From [Flexibacter] sp. ATCC 35103 (GTDB lineage: Bacteria; Bacteroidota; Bacteroidia; Flavobacteriales; Flavobacteriaceae), in the NCBI RefSeq assembly GCF_001975985.1, contig NZ_MTQF01000003.1, positions 321,523 through 385,522 of the forward strand: a DNA stretch of 64,000 bases, read 5' to 3'. Shown piece by piece: positions 47,959-56,487 of this stretch (its first letter is position 1; each line of letters opens with the position of its first letter). Both the position numbers and the translations under genes were made by a program. Under the pieces are notes generated by a model. It was not told the DNA's origin and made no database searches. It saw only the letters and a program-made list of their open reading frames with translations.

Positions 47959-48408
47959 TTATTGAATGGCAATATAAATTGCAACTTCTGCATTTTTAGG
48001 ATTCTGGGTTTTCTCTCCATAAACCTCAAAATCTGCAGTAAAACTTCGATCTAAATCTGAGTTCCAGATTTCCAGCCACTTGTTAAACACAATTCCTTCG
48101 GCTAGATTTCCTTTGGCAATCAATTGTTCGTAATGTGCGGATTCAATTGTTATTCCAATCATGTTTTCAGGTATAAAGTCTAAGCTTTCAACCTTACAGC
48201 CCAAAATAGTAGTGTAAGGTTTGGTATGATCTTTTTCGTAATCTGTATAAATACAAAATAGATCTTGCGAAACTTTGCCCGGAATCTTATGCTGAATTTC
48301 TTCACTCATAAATTTGTTCCAAAGCACTGGAATGTCTTTTGCTGAAGTACCATTTTCATTTGTAGTTCTTACTGAAATACCAATTACATTGAATTTTTGA
48401 ATTATCAT
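47959..48408 (-). CDS. GyrI-like / AraC effector-binding domain protein
   Basis: 149 residues forming a single SOUL/GyrI-like small-molecule-binding domain ('NVIGISVRTTNENG', 'GCKVESLDFIPENMIGITI', 'FNKWLEIWNSDLDRSFTADFEVYGE' given in pieces). The conserved late Glu in 'ADFEVYGE' is present. Such stand-alone proteins bind drugs or signal ligands, and some hydrolyse them, but they lack a DNA-binding domain. The family resembles PF14526 (Cass2-type). No operon partner is evident. Confidence 0.8.
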   Translation of the reverse strand: MIIQKFNVIGISVRTTNENGTSAKDIPVLWNKFMSEEIQHKIPGKVSQDLFCIYTDYEKDHTKPYTTILGCKVESLDFIPENMIGITIESAHYEQLIAKGNLAEGIVFNKWLEIWNSDLDRSFTADFEVYGEKTQNPKNAEVAIYIAIQ

Positions 48409-48482
48409 TTTACGTCATTTTTGTTAAGCTGTAAATGTAAAACCATGCAATGACAACAGTATGTCAGCAGAAATGGTAAATA

Positions 48483-48884
48483 CTACTTTAAATGACTGTA
48501 AATATAAGCCTCAATCGCTTTCAATTCTTCGTCAGACATTGCCTGAGTCACAGGAAAATTGGTTTTCATAACCGCAAACTGACTTGGATCTACAATTGGT
48601 TCAGCATTTCCTTTTAAGAAAGTAGTAATGTCTCCTTTTTTGTCTTTGTAGATTTTGGCAATTTCCTGAATACTTGGGCCAATTACTGTTTGATCAGCCT
48701 GATGACAGGAAAAACAGTTTCCTTGTCCTTCAAAAATTTGTTTTCCTAAAGCTTCCGGAGTTTTGGCTTCTGCCGAATGTCCTTCTGAATAGTTGTCTAC
48801 AGGTTCCTGAACAGTATTTTCTGTTGCTTCTTTTTTACAAGAAGCTAAAGCTAAAACAGCAAATAAGAATAATAGTTTTTTCAT
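48483..48884 (-). CDS. Cytochrome c lipoprotein
   Basis: 133 residues with a lipobox 'ALASC' (Cys near 16), an acidic linker to about residue 45, then one class I cytochrome c domain. The heme-binding motif is 'GNCFSCHQAD' (CxxCH) near residue 57, and the likely axial Met is in 'FAVMKTNFP' or 'TQAMSDEE' near the C-terminus, followed by the usual final helix 'EELKAIEAYIYSHLK'. It should carry electrons on the periplasmic side of a membrane. It is next to hemB and a heme-synthesis block, which supplies its cofactor. Confidence 0.9.
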   Translation of the reverse strand: MKKLLFLFAVLALASCKKEATENTVQEPVDNYSEGHSAEAKTPEALGKQIFEGQGNCFSCHQADQTVIGPSIQEIAKIYKDKKGDITTFLKGNAEPIVDPSQFAVMKTNFPVTQAMSDEELKAIEAYIYSHLK

Positions 48885-48897
48885 TATAGATTTAATT

Positions 48898-49815
48898 TTA
48901 TTTCATTGCTTCAAACTTATAGCCATTATAAAGAAGTTTGGCTACAATTTGTTTTGAAAGAAGATCTTTATCTTCATTACCATAAAACGAAAGATTAATT
49001 TTCTCGGTATCAGTAAGAGTTCCTCTTAAATTATAGTATTTGTTATCCCAGGTAATTATTTCGTCCCTGATATTTTTATTGGTATTTGGGTTTTGATATC
49101 CTGTTTTTGTAGCATACCAGGCACCCAATACTTTAACTCGGTTTTGAACTCTGCTGTTATTGTCTTTTTCAGAATATAATGAGTTTACAGTATAAACCAG
49201 ACTAGGCGGAAAATTAGGCATAAAAGTTATATTGCTTTTTTTAACTTCTCCTATTACAACATAATCCATAACAAGCTGGCCATCTTTAAGAACTTCCTGT
49301 TTTTGAAGGATATTTCCATTCTCAACTTTTATTCTTAGGGCAACCATTGCATCATTTTCTGTTTTTAACTGGTCAATTGTTTTTTGATTTGCATCATCAA
49401 AAACTTTTGTAATGTTAGTTGGTGTTCCGTTAATGAATTCTAAAACGCCTTTTTCATCTAAACCGGATGCGCTGATAAATTTGTATTTTTCATTGCAAAC
49501 ACTGGCAATAATCGCTCTTTGAAAGCTTAAACCCTGATCTGTACCATAATCAACAATTTCATTTGTTTTATTATTGCTTAAATCAGTAAGAAGAGACCAA
49601 TAAACCATTGAACCATCAAGGAGGGTATTAGCTTTTCTTTCGATAGAAAAAATAGGTCTGTTGTCTAATGAAAGAATCTTATACGATAATTTTTCTTTAT
49701 CTAAAATCGCGACTTCAGTTCCGTCGATACTGATTTTATCTTTTTTAATTTTAATATCCTGACCAATTGCTGTTAAAGAAACGATCATGGCAAGTCCAAG
49801 TAATACTTTTTTCAT
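48898..49815 (-). CDS. Secreted protein of unknown function
   Basis: 305 residues with a signal peptide (MKKVLLGLAMIVSLTAIGQ). The mature part is rich in alternating hydrophobic and charged residues and has no motif I recognise; no cysteines suggest a lipobox. It lies 37 bases downstream of hemB and 13 bases before the cytochrome c gene on the same strand, so hemB, this gene and the cytochrome gene may form one transcript. No function can be assigned from the sequence. Confidence 0.75.
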   Translation of the reverse strand: MKKVLLGLAMIVSLTAIGQDIKIKKDKISIDGTEVAILDKEKLSYKILSLDNRPIFSIERKANTLLDGSMVYWSLLTDLSNNKTNEIVDYGTDQGLSFQRAIIASVCNEKYKFISASGLDEKGVLEFINGTPTNITKVFDDANQKTIDQLKTENDAMVALRIKVENGNILQKQEVLKDGQLVMDYVVIGEVKKSNITFMPNFPPSLVYTVNSLYSEKDNNSRVQNRVKVLGAWYATKTGYQNPNTNKNIRDEIITWDNKYYNLRGTLTDTEKINLSFYGNEDKDLLSKQIVAKLLYNGYKFEAMK

Positions 49816-49852
49816 AAGTTATATTTTCGGCTAAAGTAGCTTTTAATTTATA

Positions 49853-50845
49853 TTACTTGTTTAAAAGAATTGCAGCTTCTTTTGCAAAATAAGTAGAGAT
49901 AATACTGGCACCTGCACGCTTAATGCAATAAAGTTGCTCTATCATAATTTTATCGTGATCTAACCATCCTCTTTCTGCTGCGGCCTTTACCATCGCGTAC
50001 TCACCAGATACTTGGTATACGGCAACCGGTACATGAACGGTATCTTTTATCTCACGAACAATGTCTAAATAAGCAATTCCGGGTTTTACCATAACAATAT
50101 CTGCACCTTCTTCAACATCTAATAATGCCTCACGAATTCCTTCAATTCGATTAGCATAATCCATTTGATAGGTCTTTTTATCTTTAGGGATATTTTGAGA
50201 ATCTACAGGAGCAGAATCCAGAGCATCACGAAATGGTCCGTAAAATGCCGAAGCATATTTTGCACTATAACTCATGATTCCCACATTATGATGTCCGTTT
50301 TCTTCCAGTGCTTTTCTAATTGCTAAAACACGTCCATCCATCATATCACTTGGTGCAACAAAATCAGCTCCAGCTTCAGCATGACTCAAACTCATTCTGG
50401 TCAAAGCATCTACAGTAGCGTCGTTGATTAATTGACCATTTTCTATAATTCCGTCATGACCATAAATCGAATAAGGATCTAATGCTACATCCGGCATAAC
50501 AATCATTTCCGGAACAGCATCTTTGATCGCACGGATCGTTTGTTGCATCAAACCATCTTTATTCCAGGCTTCAACACCTTTATTGTCTTTTAGATTATCG
50601 CTTACTTTTACATAAATATTAACCGCTTTGATTCCTAAATCCCACGCTTCCTTTACTTCTTTTATGGTATTGTCTAACGAATGACGGTAAATTCCCGGCA
50701 TTGACGGAATAGCAACTTTGACGTCTTTTCCTTCAGCAACAAACATTGGAAGCATAAAATCTTGTGGACTCAAACTTGTTTCACGAACTAAAGAGCGAAT
50801 AGATTCATTAGTTCTTAAACGGCGGTTTCTTTGTAATGGGAACAT
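49853..50845 (-). CDS. hemB: Delta-aminolevulinic acid dehydratase (porphobilinogen synthase)
   Basis: 330 residues, normal length. Visible motifs include 'RRLRTNESIRSLVRET' at the N-terminus, the metal-site region 'MPDVALDPYSIYGHDG' (with Asp in place of the Cys seen in zinc enzymes), 'PSDMMDGRV', the Lys pair in 'SYSAKYASAFYGP' and 'MVKPGIAYLD' that bind substrate, and 'YQVSGEYAMVKAA'. It condenses two ALA molecules to porphobilinogen. The Asp-rich metal site suggests a Mg-dependent form. It is separated from the other hem genes by about 5.6 kb of unrelated genes. Confidence 0.96.
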   Translation of the reverse strand: MFPLQRNRRLRTNESIRSLVRETSLSPQDFMLPMFVAEGKDVKVAIPSMPGIYRHSLDNTIKEVKEAWDLGIKAVNIYVKVSDNLKDNKGVEAWNKDGLMQQTIRAIKDAVPEMIVMPDVALDPYSIYGHDGIIENGQLINDATVDALTRMSLSHAEAGADFVAPSDMMDGRVLAIRKALEENGHHNVGIMSYSAKYASAFYGPFRDALDSAPVDSQNIPKDKKTYQMDYANRIEGIREALLDVEEGADIVMVKPGIAYLDIVREIKDTVHVPVAVYQVSGEYAMVKAAAERGWLDHDKIMIEQLYCIKRAGASIISTYFAKEAAILLNK

Positions 50846-50978
50846 ATAATTTAGGATTTAGATTTTAGATTTCAGATTTTAATCTGATTTATTCGAAAGC
50901 AGATTGGTAATCTTTAATGCTAAAAGTGGAGTTATTTTTTATTTTTTTGAAGATTATAATGCTTTTTGTGAAGCAGTG

Positions 50979-50986
50979 CAAAGTTA
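50979..50986 (-). promoter_or_regulatory. Candidate promoter -7 box for hemB in the 304-base divergent gap
   Basis: The minus strand reads TAACTTTG, 133 bases before the hemB start, which implies a long leader. The leader holds short AGATTT direct repeats (50865-50890) but no recognisable riboswitch or hairpin. Otherwise the gap 50846-51149 shows nothing. Confidence 0.4.
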
Positions 50987-51149
50987 AAGAAAAATCAACA
51001 GAATAAGGAGATTAGGGTACGGTAGAATCCGTTAATATTATCTAAAATTTTGCTATTTTTTTGTTTCCGTTTAATTCTTAAAACCTAGAAATGGAAGTTG
51101 TTTATTAGGATGCTATGGTTTTTAAAAATTTTCCCATTAAATTTGTCTG

Positions 51150-51782
51150 ATGAAGAAATTTCTCGCTTTATGCTGTTGTTTACTGCTAACAAGTTGTTTT
51201 GAAATAACAGAAAGAATCAAACATCACGACGATCAAAGTGGCGAATATACGTTGATGGTTGATTTTTCGAAATCCTGGTTTAAAACAAAATCGGCAATGT
51301 GGCTGGAAGAAGTCGATGGCGTAAAAATCCCAAACGAACAGGAAATCACCAAAAAACTGGAAGATTTTAAAGCAAAAGCGTCTAAAATTGACGGAATTAC
51401 AAATGTAACTACCAAAACTGATTTTGAAAATTATGTTTTTATTATCAAACTCAATTATGCAAATGTAAAAGCACTCAATGCTGTTGTAAATACAATAAAC
51501 AATCAAAGCGATCAGATTCATTTTGCCAGTAGTGCCAAGAACTTCGAAAGAATTGCTTCGTATCCAATTCCTGAAAAATTGCTAAAAGATCCTAAGAAAA
51601 AACAAGATCTTGAAGCAGCAAATATTATTGCTATTTACACATTTGATAAAGATGTTCAGGCAGTGCAAAATGCAAATAGTAAAATTTCCCAAAACAAAAA
51701 GACCGTATTTTTAAAACAAAGTATGTATAGCGTGCTTAAAAAATCGGCATTAATGAACAATACAATCCAATTAACTCCCTGA
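51150..51782 (+). CDS. Lipoprotein of unknown function
   Basis: 210 residues with a lipoprotein signal (MKKFLALCCCLLLTSC, lipobox LTSC). The mature part is a mixed alpha/beta sequence ('GEYTLMVDFSKSW', 'DFENYVFIIKLNYANVKAL') without a motif I recognise. It is followed after three bases by a second secreted protein gene (51786), so the two are surely co-transcribed and probably act together in the envelope. A -7-like TAAATTTG only five bases before the start is too close for a normal leader. Confidence 0.75.
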   Translation: MKKFLALCCCLLLTSCFEITERIKHHDDQSGEYTLMVDFSKSWFKTKSAMWLEEVDGVKIPNEQEITKKLEDFKAKASKIDGITNVTTKTDFENYVFIIKLNYANVKALNAVVNTINNQSDQIHFASSAKNFERIASYPIPEKLLKDPKKKQDLEAANIIAIYTFDKDVQAVQNANSKISQNKKTVFLKQSMYSVLKKSALMNNTIQLTP

Positions 51783-51785
51783 TTT

Positions 51786-53570
51786 ATGAAGCAGTTTTAT
51801 ACGCTCTTTTTATTATTCGCCCTGCATTTGACTTTTGGCCAAGCCAATCAAAAACAATACGATTATTTCGTTCAATTTAATGGAAACCAGCTTTCTAAAA
51901 AAGTAAACCTTACTGATATACTGAATCATCCGCTTATTGCGAAATACAAGGATGGTCCTGATTTAGCGAAATACGCAGCTCTTTTTCAAATGGATCAAAA
52001 AGCATCTATTCATGGAAATTTTACAGATAGTATTCCGTATTATCAGGTTACGATTCCTATAAAAAATAAAGAAGCCGTTAAGCAGTTTCTAATGGAGCAA
52101 CGCACGATTAATAAAAATACAGATTCTGTTGAGGTGCCAATAATACAAGACCTTGGTAAATATTTGCTTTTTTCGCCAAAGAACCAAAAGAAATCATTTG
52201 CATGGAATGATAATTATCTGGTCATTTTAGAATTTACTAAAAAGTATAAATCAAACATTCTTTTTCCTGAGACAACGCAAGATTCTATTTCAATCGAAGA
52301 ACCTTATGAAGAAACGACAACAGACGAGACAAACGCAACAACAGAAAATGATGATACTGAAGTAGTAGAAGAGTATGCCGGAATATCAAATGCTGAATAT
52401 GAAAAAGCAGAAGCCGATTTTAATTTTTTGCAGGCAGAACAACAAAACCTCTTTATCAAATCGTTATTCGAAAATGGCTTTACACCGCCACATTCAGATA
52501 AAATAAATGCCAGTGCTGATATTTCGTCATGGTTAAACTACAGTTCTGTAATGTCTACTTTAAGTTCTACATATGGTGCTTTGTCACAGTTTACCAGTTA
52601 TAACAAGTTTTTACCGGTACAAAATAGCTTTGGGAATTTTGTAAAAGGAATTAACCTTGATTTTTATTTCGATAATGACAATGCCCGTATTGATGAAGTC
52701 ATCGAATATGCTGAACCAATGGCTGCAATGGTCGAAAAAATGACGAATAGAAAAGTGAATAAAAACATCTTTAATTACTTTCCTGATGAAAAGCCATTAG
52801 CATATATGTCTTATCATGTCAACAGTAAAGCAATACTTGAAAGCTTTCCGTCCTTAACCGCTGAATTATTTCAAAATCCAAAACTTCGTAAAGAAGATAT
52901 AACTATTGTAACCGATTTAATTTCGACAATAATAGATGAAGAAGCAACAGCAACGCTTTTTGATGGTGATTTAAGCATGTTTTTTTATAACATGAAGGAA
53001 GTTGAAGTAACAACGAAATCTTATGGATATGATGAAAATTATGAAGAAACAGTAACAGAACAAAAGATTAAGAAGAACATTCCGTTATTTTCTGCTGTTT
53101 TTACCTCTACGCATCCCACTTTTGGTGATAAACTTATTCAGTTAGGAGTTCGCAAACAATTCTTGGAGCCTAAAGGAGATTATTATCAAATACTGGGAAC
53201 AGAAGATTACGGTACTATTTTTATCAAAAAAGACAAAGATGTAGTAATTATAACCAATACGCAGGATTATTTTAATACAGGAAAAGGAACTTTTTCTAAA
53301 GAAGCAAAAAAAGCATTAAAGAAAAACTACATCTTCGGAAAATTCAATATTGCCGAATTATCAAATGTTTATGCTAATAGTAGTGAAGCCACAAAAGCGA
53401 AATTAGATAAAATGAAAAGAGTTGCCGAAGAATTCATAGATGTTACATTCGAATCTCCTAAAAAACTAATCGACAATAAATTGATTTTTGAATTTAAACT
53501 AAATGCCTCAAAATCAGATAAAAATATCATTTTGCAAACATTAGATTTAGCAGAAGAATTAACTAAATAG
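51786..53570 (+). CDS. Large secreted protein of unknown function, partner of the preceding lipoprotein
   Basis: 594 residues with a signal peptide (to about TFGQ, residue 19). A Glu/Thr-rich acidic linker (about 170-200, 'EEPYEETTTDETNATTEN') separates two larger domains. The second half ('NYFPDEKPLAYMSYHVNSK', 'FGKFNIAELSNVYANS') is somewhat like the DUF4836/DUF3352 type of Bacteroidota secreted proteins, but this is uncertain. It is the second gene of a two-gene unit ended by a strong bidirectional terminator. No enzyme motif was found. Confidence 0.75.
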   Translation: MKQFYTLFLLFALHLTFGQANQKQYDYFVQFNGNQLSKKVNLTDILNHPLIAKYKDGPDLAKYAALFQMDQKASIHGNFTDSIPYYQVTIPIKNKEAVKQFLMEQRTINKNTDSVEVPIIQDLGKYLLFSPKNQKKSFAWNDNYLVILEFTKKYKSNILFPETTQDSISIEEPYEETTTDETNATTENDDTEVVEEYAGISNAEYEKAEADFNFLQAEQQNLFIKSLFENGFTPPHSDKINASADISSWLNYSSVMSTLSSTYGALSQFTSYNKFLPVQNSFGNFVKGINLDFYFDNDNARIDEVIEYAEPMAAMVEKMTNRKVNKNIFNYFPDEKPLAYMSYHVNSKAILESFPSLTAELFQNPKLRKEDITIVTDLISTIIDEEATATLFDGDLSMFFYNMKEVEVTTKSYGYDENYEETVTEQKIKKNIPLFSAVFTSTHPTFGDKLIQLGVRKQFLEPKGDYYQILGTEDYGTIFIKKDKDVVIITNTQDYFNTGKGTFSKEAKKALKKNYIFGKFNIAELSNVYANSSEATKAKLDKMKRVAEEFIDVTFESPKKLIDNKLIFEFKLNASKSDKNIILQTLDLAEELTK

Positions 53571-53583
53571 CTTTATAAAACAT

Positions 53584-53619
53584 AAAAAATCCCCAGAATA
53601 TTTTCCTGGGGATTTTTTT
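53584..53619. terminator. Bidirectional terminator between convergent genes
   Basis: AAAAAATCCCCAG / CTGGGGATTTTTT forms a strong stem with a nine-base loop and A/T tracts on both sides, between the secreted-protein gene and the aldolase gene. Confidence 0.9.
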
Positions 53620-53626
53620 TATCATC

Positions 53627-54529
53627 TTACGTAATAGAAGCTTCGTAAATCTCTTTAATTGTTTTAGCTATTTTAGTGTCAAACTCTTCATCAGACTGAG
53701 AAGTAATAAGTCCTTCTGATAATGCTCTTGAGAAACTGGCGATCAATCCGTGATTTTGTGCCAGTTTATGATTGGCTTCGTCTTGTGCATATCCGCCGGA
53801 TAATGCCACAACACGTACAACATGCGGATCAGACATTAGTTCTTTGTAAAAGTCATTTACAGTTGGAATCGATAGTTTCAACATTACTTTTACATCTTTT
53901 CCCAATAAACTCAGTTGTTTCTGGATTTCTTCTTTTAGAATTTCTTCTGATTTTTCCTTATCAGTACTATAAATATCCACTTCAGGTTCGATAATTGGCA
54001 CAAGACCTTTTTCAAAGATTTGCAAACCTACTGCAAATTGTTGTTCAACGACTTCACGGATTCCTGTTGTATTTGCTTCTTTAATAACAGAACGCATTTT
54101 GGTTCCAAAAACATTTCGTTCTACAGCTCGTGTTAACAATTCATCTAAATTGGAAATAGGTTTCATCAATTGCACACCATTTGCAAGATCAGCAAGTCCT
54201 TTGTCAACCTTTAAAAAAGGAACTATGTTTTTTTTCTCCCACAAATAATCGGCAGTCCATTGGTTGTCGATTTTACGATCCATTGTATTTTCAAATAAAA
54301 TTGCGCCCAAAATATATTCGCTCTTAAAAGCAGGACTTTTGATAATGCGGGTTCTCATTTCATGTACAAGCGTATACATTTCATCATCATTCGAGAAGCT
54401 GTTTTCCAGAACTCCGTATTGTGATAAGGCTTTTGGCGTACTTCCGCCACTTTGATCTAATGCAGCAATAAATCCTTTTCCGGAATGCATTCGATGTAGT
54501 TGTGCGATGTATCTTTCTCTATTTTTCAT
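53627..54529 (-). CDS. Class I fructose-bisphosphate aldolase
   Basis: 300 residues. '[20 protein letters not shown]' near residues 17-36 and '[14 protein letters not shown]' are typical of the bacterial class I (Schiff-base) aldolase; the catalytic Lys is in 'VMLKLSIPT' near residue 214, with 'PIIEPEVDI' before it and '[14 protein letters not shown]' after. The enzyme splits fructose 1,6-bisphosphate in glycolysis or joins trioses in gluconeogenesis. It is a single gene with a terminator at its end. Confidence 0.93.
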   Translation of the reverse strand: MKNRERYIAQLHRMHSGKGFIAALDQSGGSTPKALSQYGVLENSFSNDDEMYTLVHEMRTRIIKSPAFKSEYILGAILFENTMDRKIDNQWTADYLWEKKNIVPFLKVDKGLADLANGVQLMKPISNLDELLTRAVERNVFGTKMRSVIKEANTTGIREVVEQQFAVGLQIFEKGLVPIIEPEVDIYSTDKEKSEEILKEEIQKQLSLLGKDVKVMLKLSIPTVNDFYKELMSDPHVVRVVALSGGYAQDEANHKLAQNHGLIASFSRALSEGLITSQSDEEFDTKIAKTIKEIYEASIT

Positions 54530-54570
54530 ATTATTATATTTTTAGAATTAAAATTTAAATTTTATGAATA

Positions 54571-55509
54571 TCACAAACCTATTTTCTGATTTACTTTGTC
54601 ATAAATTTCTTTTACTTTTTTGGGAGGATCAAATCGGTAACCTGCAGAAAGTTTTAAAGTGGCAATATTATCATTCAGTCTCGGATTGACTGTATCGTCC
54701 TGAGCAAAACTTACGGTATTAATACTTGCAAAAGCAAAGAAACGATCCTTATTGTAAGCCAGTTTTAAATTAAAATCGGCTTGATATAGAGCAGATGAAT
54801 CTCCGTCAATATCATTAATTCCAACTCCTAAAGCAATTCCAGTACCAATTAAAACTCTGTCACTAATTACAAAATTATAGAAATAGGATGGAGCCAAAGT
54901 AAATACATAAATGTCTCCAGGTGTTGCATCGGGAGTGTTTAAGTCGATATTGGTATAGTAAAACGAGAAAGTTGGAATAAAACTTCCGGAACTCTTAGTC
55001 TGCCATTCGTTTTGGCTTACCAATGTTTTAAAAGAGAATTTATTATTAAAAACGTAAGCCGTCGATCCGCCAATTTTCGTAGTACGCATATCCGGAAGTT
55101 GTGCCGTTATATTATCATCGCTGATATAAAATCCTTTTTGATTGATGAAAGTAAACGACTGCATCCATTTTTTGTAGTAAAAACGAGTATTGAAATTAAA
55201 ATTTTTGGAATGGCTATCTCCTTTATTTTGGCTTAGAAATTTTGGAGCAAAACCAACAGAAATATCAATGATTTTATAATTCAGATTAAAACCAATCTGT
55301 TCTCTTCTATTTGGTATAAGATTAACGAATGTTTCCGAATCCTGAGTGCCTGAAGCAATCTGAAAACTATTTGAAGTATCTAAATAATAAATACTGGCAG
55401 TAATTTTATCATTATAAGATTTAAAATAGGGGTTCTGAAGTGAATCGTTTTGCGCAAAACACCCAAAAATGCTATTTAAAGTTAATATACCGATTAATTT
55501 AAAATTCAT
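54571..55509 (-). CDS. Outer-membrane beta-barrel-like protein (DUF6268-like)
   Basis: 312 residues from the ATG at 55509, which opens a signal peptide (MNFKLIGILTLNSIFGCFAQ). The reading frame extends up to 55545, but those extra codons fall in a REP palindrome (55531-55543) and are not expected to be translated. The body has many alternating strands with aromatic residues ('FNFNTRFYYKKWMQSFTFIN', 'TLKLSAGYRFDPPKKV'), as in outer-membrane barrels of the DUF6268 type. Function unknown. It lies next to the RAYT/REP cluster, separated from the aldolase by 41 bases. Confidence 0.7.
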   Translation of the reverse strand: MNFKLIGILTLNSIFGCFAQNDSLQNPYFKSYNDKITASIYYLDTSNSFQIASGTQDSETFVNLIPNRREQIGFNLNYKIIDISVGFAPKFLSQNKGDSHSKNFNFNTRFYYKKWMQSFTFINQKGFYISDDNITAQLPDMRTTKIGGSTAYVFNNKFSFKTLVSQNEWQTKSSGSFIPTFSFYYTNIDLNTPDATPGDIYVFTLAPSYFYNFVISDRVLIGTGIALGVGINDIDGDSSALYQADFNLKLAYNKDRFFAFASINTVSFAQDDTVNPRLNDNIATLKLSAGYRFDPPKKVKEIYDKVNQKIGL

Positions 55510-55530
55510 CTGCAAAATCAGTTTCATAGT

Positions 55531-55596
55531 GCTCCAGAGGAGCAAAATATTTATAGCAATTGAATTGCCGAAAAAGGTTTAAAGCTCCAGAGGAGC
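55531..55596 (+). repeat. Two REP-like palindromes downstream of the RAYT gene
   Basis: GCTCCAGAGGAGC occurs at 55531-55543 and 55584-55596; the first is followed by AAAATATTTATAGCAA, the conserved tail of these units. The second lies ten bases past the transposase stop (55606). Both point in the same direction as the units at 56335-56450. Confidence 0.85.
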
Positions 55597-55605
55597 AATA
55601 TATAA

Positions 55606-56064
55606 TTAAACGTTTTCAAAAAGATATTCATTTCTAAAATCAATATTGAATAATTTTAAAAATGCAATATATTCTTCTCTTAATGTTTTTGTTTTATGAT
55701 GTTCTTCTTGATTCTCAATGTATTTTATAACATTGGCCAATTGTGAATGTCCATATGAAAAAGCACCAAAGCCAGTCTGCCATTCAAATTTTCCATTTAT
55801 CCATTTTTGTTCATTTATGAATTTGGATGAACTTGATTTAATATCTCTTACTAAATCAGATAATGATATATCCGGTTTTATTCCAACTAAGATATGAATA
55901 TGATCTGGCATTCCATTAATGGCAATCAGTTTTTGTTTGTGATTGGTGATAATTCCCGTGATATATTTATAAATCTCGTCTTTGTTATTTTTTGAAATTA
56001 AGTTTTGTCTTCCCTTTACAGCAAAAACAATTTGGAAATATAACTGAGAATAAGTGTTTGCCAT
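55606..56064 (-). CDS. REP-associated tyrosine transposase (IS200/IS605 TnpA-like, RAYT)
   Basis: 152 residues. The HUH motif is 'MPDHIHILVG' (His55 and His57), and the single catalytic Tyr is Tyr115 in 'VIKYIENQEEH', with Gln119 as metal ligand. This is the Y1 transposase fold that nicks and joins single-stranded DNA at hairpins. The gene is flanked on both sides by short GCTCC...GGAGC palindromes, as RAYT genes are by REP elements, and no IS200/IS605 end pair or second transposase is seen. It is therefore read as a domesticated, single-copy RAYT that spreads or maintains the palindromes. All catalytic residues are present. Confidence 0.88.
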   Translation of the reverse strand: MANTYSQLYFQIVFAVKGRQNLISKNNKDEIYKYITGIITNHKQKLIAINGMPDHIHILVGIKPDISLSDLVRDIKSSSSKFINEQKWINGKFEWQTGFGAFSYGHSQLANVIKYIENQEEHHKTKTLREEYIAFLKLFNIDFRNEYLFENV

Positions 56065-56151
56065 GTTTTAAAATTTATTAATTGGTAAAGCTAATTAATA
56101 AATTTAATTTGTAGGATATTTCTTTTTTATTGTGCAAGAATAAATATGTCA

Positions 56152-56451
56152 CCCCGCTGGGGCTTTATGGTAACGGCGATAAATTATGCTACAGATATTT
56201 CGCTCCGCTGGAGCTTTACTTGAATGGTAATATTGGGCTATAAATATTTAGCTCCTCTGGAGCTTTTATATAATATACAGCTATTACTAGAGGATCAGAA
56301 TATTTACAGCAAAAATTATGGCACATCGCACAAAGCTCCAGCGGAGCTAAATATCTATAGCAATGAATTCTGTTATCGCGATTTAAGCTCCAGCGGAGCG
56401 AAATATCTGTAGCAAAAATTATAAGATATTGTTCAAAAACTCCAGCGGAGC
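56152..56451. repeat. REP-like palindrome cluster upstream of the RAYT gene
   Basis: Six palindromes lie in this gene-free 420-base gap: CCCCGCTGGGG at 56152-56162, GCTCCGCTGGAGC at 56202-56214, GCTCCTCTGGAGC at 56251-56263, GCTCCAGCGGAGC at 56335-56347 and 56387-56399, and CTCCAGCGGAG at 56440-56450; a worn copy is near 56284-56300. The first three have the tail on their left (GCTATAAATATTT type) and the last three have it on their right (AAATATCTATAGCAA type), so the cluster contains head-to-head inverted pairs. The three-base centre varies (AGA, AGC, GCT, TCT) with compensating symmetry. Confidence 0.88.
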
Positions 56452-56487
56452 GAAATATTTATAACAATATAAATTTGTATATAAATA

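Noticed and set aside
51138-51145. TAAATTTG as promoter of the lipoprotein gene at 51150
   Set aside because: It ends five bases before the start codon, which would leave no leader; a leaderless message is possible but not supported.
55531-56451. CRISPR array
   Set aside because: The repeats are 11-13 bases, palindromic, in both orientations and unevenly spaced, and no cas genes are near; they fit REP units.
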